From Opitutales bacterium (lineage in GTDB: Bacteria > Verrucomicrobiota > Verrucomicrobiia > Opitutales > Opitutaceae): DNA of 14,271 nt. Positions within the stretch are counted from its first letter, which is position 1, and each line of letters begins with the position of its first letter. The position numbers were made by a program, and so were the translations under genes. The stretch is taken from contig JAJFLS010000517.1 of NCBI GenBank assembly GCA_021772595.1, positions 1-14,271 of the forward strand, read 5' to 3'. Below, one piece after another: positions 12,101 to 14,271 of this stretch. The notes beneath the pieces were generated by a model that saw nothing but the letters and a program-made list of their open reading frames with translations, was not told the origin of the DNA and made no database searches.

Positions 12101-13202
12101 ACTCGAATGGAAGTTGCCTGGTATTGAATTTGCCCAAGCCCAGACTGGTGCCTACCCACAAGATGCCCTCGCGATCCTCGAGGATGTCGGGAACGGTTTG
12201 GCTGTTTAGACTAAATGGATCCCCGGGATCGTGTTTGTAGTGAACGAAGCGTTTCGTTTTGAGGTCAAACAGGTTCAAACCGCCGCTATAGGTGCCGATC
12301 CAGATGTTTCCGCTTCGGTCGTTATTCATGAAGATGACCCGATTATTGCTCAGGCTGTTGGGATCATTCGGATCGGACCGGTAGTGAGCGAATCGTCCGG
12401 TCCGCTCATCTAGCTGATTGAGTCCGCCGTCTTGCGTGCCGACCCAGAGGGCGTGGTTTACGTCTTCGTAAAGGCAAGTGACGCGGCCCTTGGACAGGCT
12501 GTCGGGATCGTCTGGATCGTTCAGATAGTGGGCGAATCGTCCGCTATCGTGGTCCAGCTTGTCTAGAGCATCTTCGGCCCCGATCCAGAGGGTTTTGGCC
12601 GTGTCCTCAAAGATCGCTTCGATTGGACCGCGGGACAGGCTTTGGTCGTCGTTTGGGTCGTGCCGATATCGGGTGAAAGTCCCTCTGGCCGGATCGAATC
12701 GGTTCAAGCCGTTTTCTTGGGTCCCGATCCACAGTATACCTGCGGAATCCTCGTACAAGCTGGTCACATGGTTCCCGCTCAGACTGGCGCTGTCGTCCGG
12801 GTCGTTCTGGTAGCGCTTGAAACTCTGTGTGGAAGGATCGAATCGATTAAGACCGCCGCCTTGAGTTCCAATCCAGAGAGCGTCATTCGCGTCTAATAGA
12901 AGTTTGGTGACGTAGTTGGCGCTTATGCTTTTGGGTTTGTCGGGGTCGTGTCGATAGGCATTGAACTGGTAGCCGTCGTAGCGGTTTAGACCGTCCGTCG
13001 TACCAATCCAGATGAACCCATGGCGGTCTTGGGCGATTGAGCTAATCACGCTTTGCGACAGTCCGTCTGCAACGGTCAGACGCGTAAAGCGGATGTCCGG
13101 CCTGGCCGCGTTTTGGGCATGGATACGGGATGGAAAGCAGAAGACGATCAGAGTGCAGAAAGCAGCGACGCCAACGGTTTTCGTTGGGTTTAGGAAATTC
13201 AT
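9126..13202 (-). CDS. Complete propeller-type hybrid histidine kinase (HTCS-like, no HTH)
   Basis: A complete 1358-residue one-protein sensor. Domains: signal peptide (1-29, ending IHAQ); 14 propeller blades (about 36-700); Y_Y_Y domain (about 755-820, with YTNLDPGNYTFRVKASN); PWW and one TM helix (829-848); coiled coil (852-898); HisKA with His908 in SHELRTP; HATPase with Asn1025, DTGIGI (1063-1068) and GTGLGL (1092-1097); receiver with Asp1159/Asp1160, phospho-acceptor Asp1203 and Lys1255; and a conserved tail (1291-1356). All catalytic residues are intact. The layout matches Bacteroidetes hybrid two-component sensors for polysaccharides up to the receiver, but the AraC-type HTH is absent, so phosphate must pass to another protein or the tail must act otherwise. 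The periplasmic sensor probably binds a ligand; its identity is unknown. The start is supported by the signal peptide, though the ribosome site is weak. It lies 332 bases upstream of the TonB receptor gene. Confidence 0.95.
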   Translation of the reverse strand: MNFLNPTKTVGVAAFCTLIVFCFPSRIHAQNAARPDIRFTRLTVADGLSQSVISSIAQDRHGFIWIGTTDGLNRYDGYQFNAYRHDPDKPKSISANYVTKLLLDANDALWIGTQGGGLNRFDPSTQSFKRYQNDPDDSASLSGNHVTSLYEDSAGILWIGTQENGLNRFDPARGTFTRYRHDPNDDQSLSRGPIEAIFEDTAKTLWIGAEDALDKLDHDSGRFAHYLNDPDDPDSLSKGRVTCLYEDVNHALWVGTQDGGLNQLDERTGRFAHYRSDPNDPNSLSNNRVIFMNNDRSGNIWIGTYSGGLNLFDLKTKRFVHYKHDPGDPFSLNSQTVPDILEDREGILWVGTSLGLGKFNTRQLPFEFYHGSPNDSNSITPDLSFVYVDRNDIVWLGNWEPWLTRFDREQNRFTRYYPDPDDPHSIDFANGDGISSIHEDRDGYIWVGHLRNGICRLDPETDRFQHYRHDPDDSRSLSSDYIWSVFEDSDGYIWVGTESNGINRFDKTTQQFKRFQHDPQNPYSISSDRFSKTIYEDSHGSIWIGTGDSGLNRFDKATQQFQRFRHDPKDPASLSNNNVMTVRQDRAGRLWIGTLEGLNQFNPLTETFTRYFEKDGLPNNVVYEILEEDPGSDGKNGNLWLSTNKGLSRFDPDAGSFRNFDVHDGLQSNEFNRGAAAKNSQGEMFFGGINGLSVFHPNDISDNTYLPPVILTDFQLFNRPVPIGDDSPLQTSIWDTNKLTLRHHQNIISIEFVGLSLAAPEKNRYRYKLEGLETDWTEVNSDRRFVTYTNLDPGNYTFRVKASNNDGVWNEEGATLDIAILAPWWATAWFRTLAVLGFAGILAGVFRWRVSAIRYRTKELEKQVEERTRSLSQKTDEIVVSNEQLKMAKENAEVANQAKSQFLANMSHELRTPLNAVLGFSQIMQRQGVEPQTSRHLRMIRESGEHLLTLINDILDLSKIEAGKMQLQPHPIRLPRFLSTIVGIISTRAEAKDLQLVYEQGPQLPESVEADETRLRQVLLNLLGNAVKFTEHGQVFLRSSVRTPTQAPIKGVAFTTLKIEVEDTGIGIPADKLETIFDPFEQNTETIGRDEGTGLGLAISRSLIEAMGGALQVESEPGRGSRFWFELTLPLSEAPLQPTPNEREIVGYQGKPLTALIVDDIFSNRALLVDMLRPLGFNTIEAENGREAIELAKAKRPDIILMDRRMPVMDGLSALKLLKQMPEFSQTPLISISASVSEEARMEVLEAGCTDVLDKPVGWSSLATKLEKCLSLEWQYEERDSGNELIAEVAMPPKAKLEALVLQLKTGSISGIHSWASQIVAESSHYQPLADAVIELANKFDLKSITRLVDQCLKRAKD
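11100..13085 (-). repeat. Fourteen regular propeller blades with HDPxDPxSLS linkers
   Basis: Blade signatures begin near residues 65, 110, 158, 206, 253, 301, 349, 395, 446, 495, 543, 591, 640 and 685, a period of 45-51. The commonest core is (L/I)W(I/V)GTxxxGLNRFD. Most linkers carry a loop of the form (R/K)HDPxDPxSLSxxxV. Blade 8 (VWLGNWEPWL) and blade 14 (MFFGGINGLS) deviate, matching the expected start of the second seven-blade propeller and the closing blade. Regularity is much higher than in the left paralogue, implying recent internal duplication or homogenisation. Confidence 0.85.
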
Positions 13203-13304
13203 TTGGGCACTTGTCTACACTCGATTCTCACAATCCGATATTGCCTTTTCCCATTTCCGATAGATGGAATTCGTTTCACAGCAGAAGCATATTTTCTTTA
13301 AGCG

Positions 13305-13333
13305 ATACTGGCGGTTCTCTCGTAGCAGGTCAA
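13305..13333 (-). promoter_or_regulatory. Candidate sigma-70 promoter of the 1358-residue kinase gene
   Basis: Read on the minus strand, TTGACC (13328-13333) matches the -35 consensus at five of six positions. A 17-base spacer separates it from CAGTAT (13305-13310), which keeps the most conserved A2 and T6 of the -10 box but only three of six positions. It would give a leader of about 95 bases. The gap 13203-13383 holds nothing else I can name, apart from a CCGGTTTCGA (13359-13368) that also occurs in the receptor leader (8851-8860). The weak -10 keeps confidence low. Confidence 0.25.
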
Positions 13334-13383
13334 TTGCGCCTTTGTCGAACGAATCTGACCGGTTTCGAAAACTGAGGAATCCG

Positions 13384-14271
13384 TCACTCCTCTGAACGCT
13401 CCAAGCACTCCTCGACAAAAAAACCGAGGCCGTTGATGTTGAAGTTGTCGACGAGCTCCAGGATGGCGTCGGCTAGCGGCTGGTAGCGGATGTTTTCGGT
13501 GGCGATCTGCTTGGCCCAGTCCCCGATGCCGACTAGGCTGCCGAGTTTGACGAATCGCGCGAGTTCCTCGAGTCGCTCTTTTGGGGGGAGAACGAATTCA
13601 TCGTAGGAAGAATCTTCTGGTTTCTCGTTTTCGTATTGCCATTGCAATGACAAATACTTCTCCAGTTGCGCGGCGAGTTCGTCCCAGCCGATGGGCTTGT
13701 CGAGAATGTCGTTGTATCCAGCCTGTAGCACTTCGGATCGGGCTTCTTTGGATACGCTGGCGGAGATCGAGATGAGTGGAGTCTCGTCTAAACCGGGCGT
13801 TTGTCTCAGCCGCCTGGCGGCCTCAATGCCGTCGACGACTGGCATTTTCCTATCCATCAATATGATGTCGGGCTGGATGCTGCTAGCTAGTTCGAGCGCT
13901 TCGTCTCCGTTTTCGGCTTCGGCGGTTTTGAATCCTAGCGGCTCGAGCATGTCTTTGAGAACGGCTCGATTGGAGGCGATGTCGTCGACGATCAGGGCGG
14001 TGCGTCGCTTGCCTTCATAGCCGGTGATGGCTCGTTTTATCGCTGGGCGCTTTTCCACAGGGCCGGAGAGCGGCAGGGTGACTTCGAACCAGAAACGGCT
14101 TCCTTTGCCTTCTTCGCTTTCGACCTGCAGGGAACCGCCCATGGCCTCGACGAGGCTGCGGCTGATCGTCAGGCCAAGCCCAGTTCCTTCGCCTCGGCGG
14201 ACGGCTTCCTTGGCCTGTTCGAAGGGCTGGAAGATCGCCTCGCGCTTGTCGGGCGGTAGACCGATTCCGGT
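13384..14271 (-). CDS. Hybrid histidine kinase, C-terminal 295 residues only (cut by right window edge)
   Basis: The frame is open from base 14271 to the stop at 13384. The visible part begins inside the HATPase domain at TGIGLPPDKR (G1 box), continues with GTGLGL (visible residues 29-34), then a complete receiver with Asp96/Asp97, phospho-acceptor Asp140 in LMDRKMP and Lys192, and ends in the same tail as its paralogues (about 229-293; LPPK, KLGS, YQPLADA). The sensor half and HisKA lie outside the window. An internal ATG at 14142 is not the start, because coding sequence with conserved kinase motifs continues upstream of it. It is most similar by eye to the 716-residue kinase in the receiver and tail (for example EARxEVLxAGYxDILDKP). 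It is 181 bases upstream of the 1358-residue kinase gene on the same strand. Confidence 0.93.
   Translation of the reverse strand, partial: TGIGLPPDKREAIFQPFEQAKEAVRRGEGTGLGLTISRSLVEAMGGSLQVESEEGKGSRFWFEVTLPLSGPVEKRPAIKRAITGYEGKRRTALIVDDIASNRAVLKDMLEPLGFKTAEAENGDEALELASSIQPDIILMDRKMPVVDGIEAARRLRQTPGLDETPLISISASVSKEARSEVLQAGYNDILDKPIGWDELAAQLEKYLSLQWQYENEKPEDSSYDEFVLPPKERLEELARFVKLGSLVGIGDWAKQIATENIRYQPLADAILELVDNFNINGLGFFVEECLERSEE

Noticed and set aside
11100..13085. CRISPR or tandem DNA repeat array
   Set aside because: The periodic pattern of about 144 bases is degenerate and coding; it reflects propeller blades, not repeat-spacer units.
13384..14142. Stand-alone 252-residue response regulator starting at 14142
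   Set aside because: HATPase motifs (TGIGLPPDKR, GTGLGL) continue in frame upstream to the window edge, so this is the end of a larger hybrid kinase.

Overview
The window looks like chromosomal DNA of a Gram-negative bacterium. It encodes a TonB-dependent outer-membrane receptor, a secreted solute-binding protein, and sensor kinases with signal peptides and large periplasmic propellers. A GC-rich intergenic palindrome (GTAGGGGCGGCGC type) and giant propeller hybrid kinases make me lean, tentatively, towards Verrucomicrobiota (Opitutales-like). Some Gammaproteobacteria would also fit, and nothing here fixes the taxonomy.

All six genes lie on the minus strand, so transcription runs from right to left. 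In that order they are: (1) the C-terminal end of a hybrid histidine kinase, cut by the right edge (13384-14271); (2) a complete 1358-residue propeller hybrid kinase (9126-13202); (3) a 332-base gap holding a 130-base MITE/REP-like palindrome (8942-9071) and a structured leader; (4) a TonB-dependent receptor of 782 residues (6445-8793); (5) a family-3-like periplasmic solute-binding protein (5311-6174); (6) a complete 716-residue membrane hybrid kinase (3086-5236); (7) a second propeller hybrid kinase whose end is cut by the left edge (1-2985). No RNA genes, CRISPR arrays, transposases or phage genes were seen.

The main theme is a cluster of four paralogous hybrid kinases. In the parts visible here they share one cytoplasmic module: HisKA, HATPase, a receiver domain and an unusual conserved C-terminal tail of about 65 residues. 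Their input halves differ: two have a 14-blade periplasmic propeller plus Y_Y_Y domain, one has a short two-TM periplasmic domain, and one is unseen. None of the three C-termini in view carries a DNA-binding domain or a recognisable HPt domain, so the output partner must lie elsewhere. Short stretches of the two propeller kinases are almost identical at DNA level, which suggests recent duplication or gene conversion.

An outer-membrane receptor and a periplasmic binding protein sit between the kinases. Together they suggest a nutrient-sensing and uptake locus. In the most specific model, the solute-binding protein (74 bases upstream of the 716-residue kinase) presents its ligand to that kinase, and the TonB receptor imports the same or a related compound. 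That functional link is inference from gene order only.
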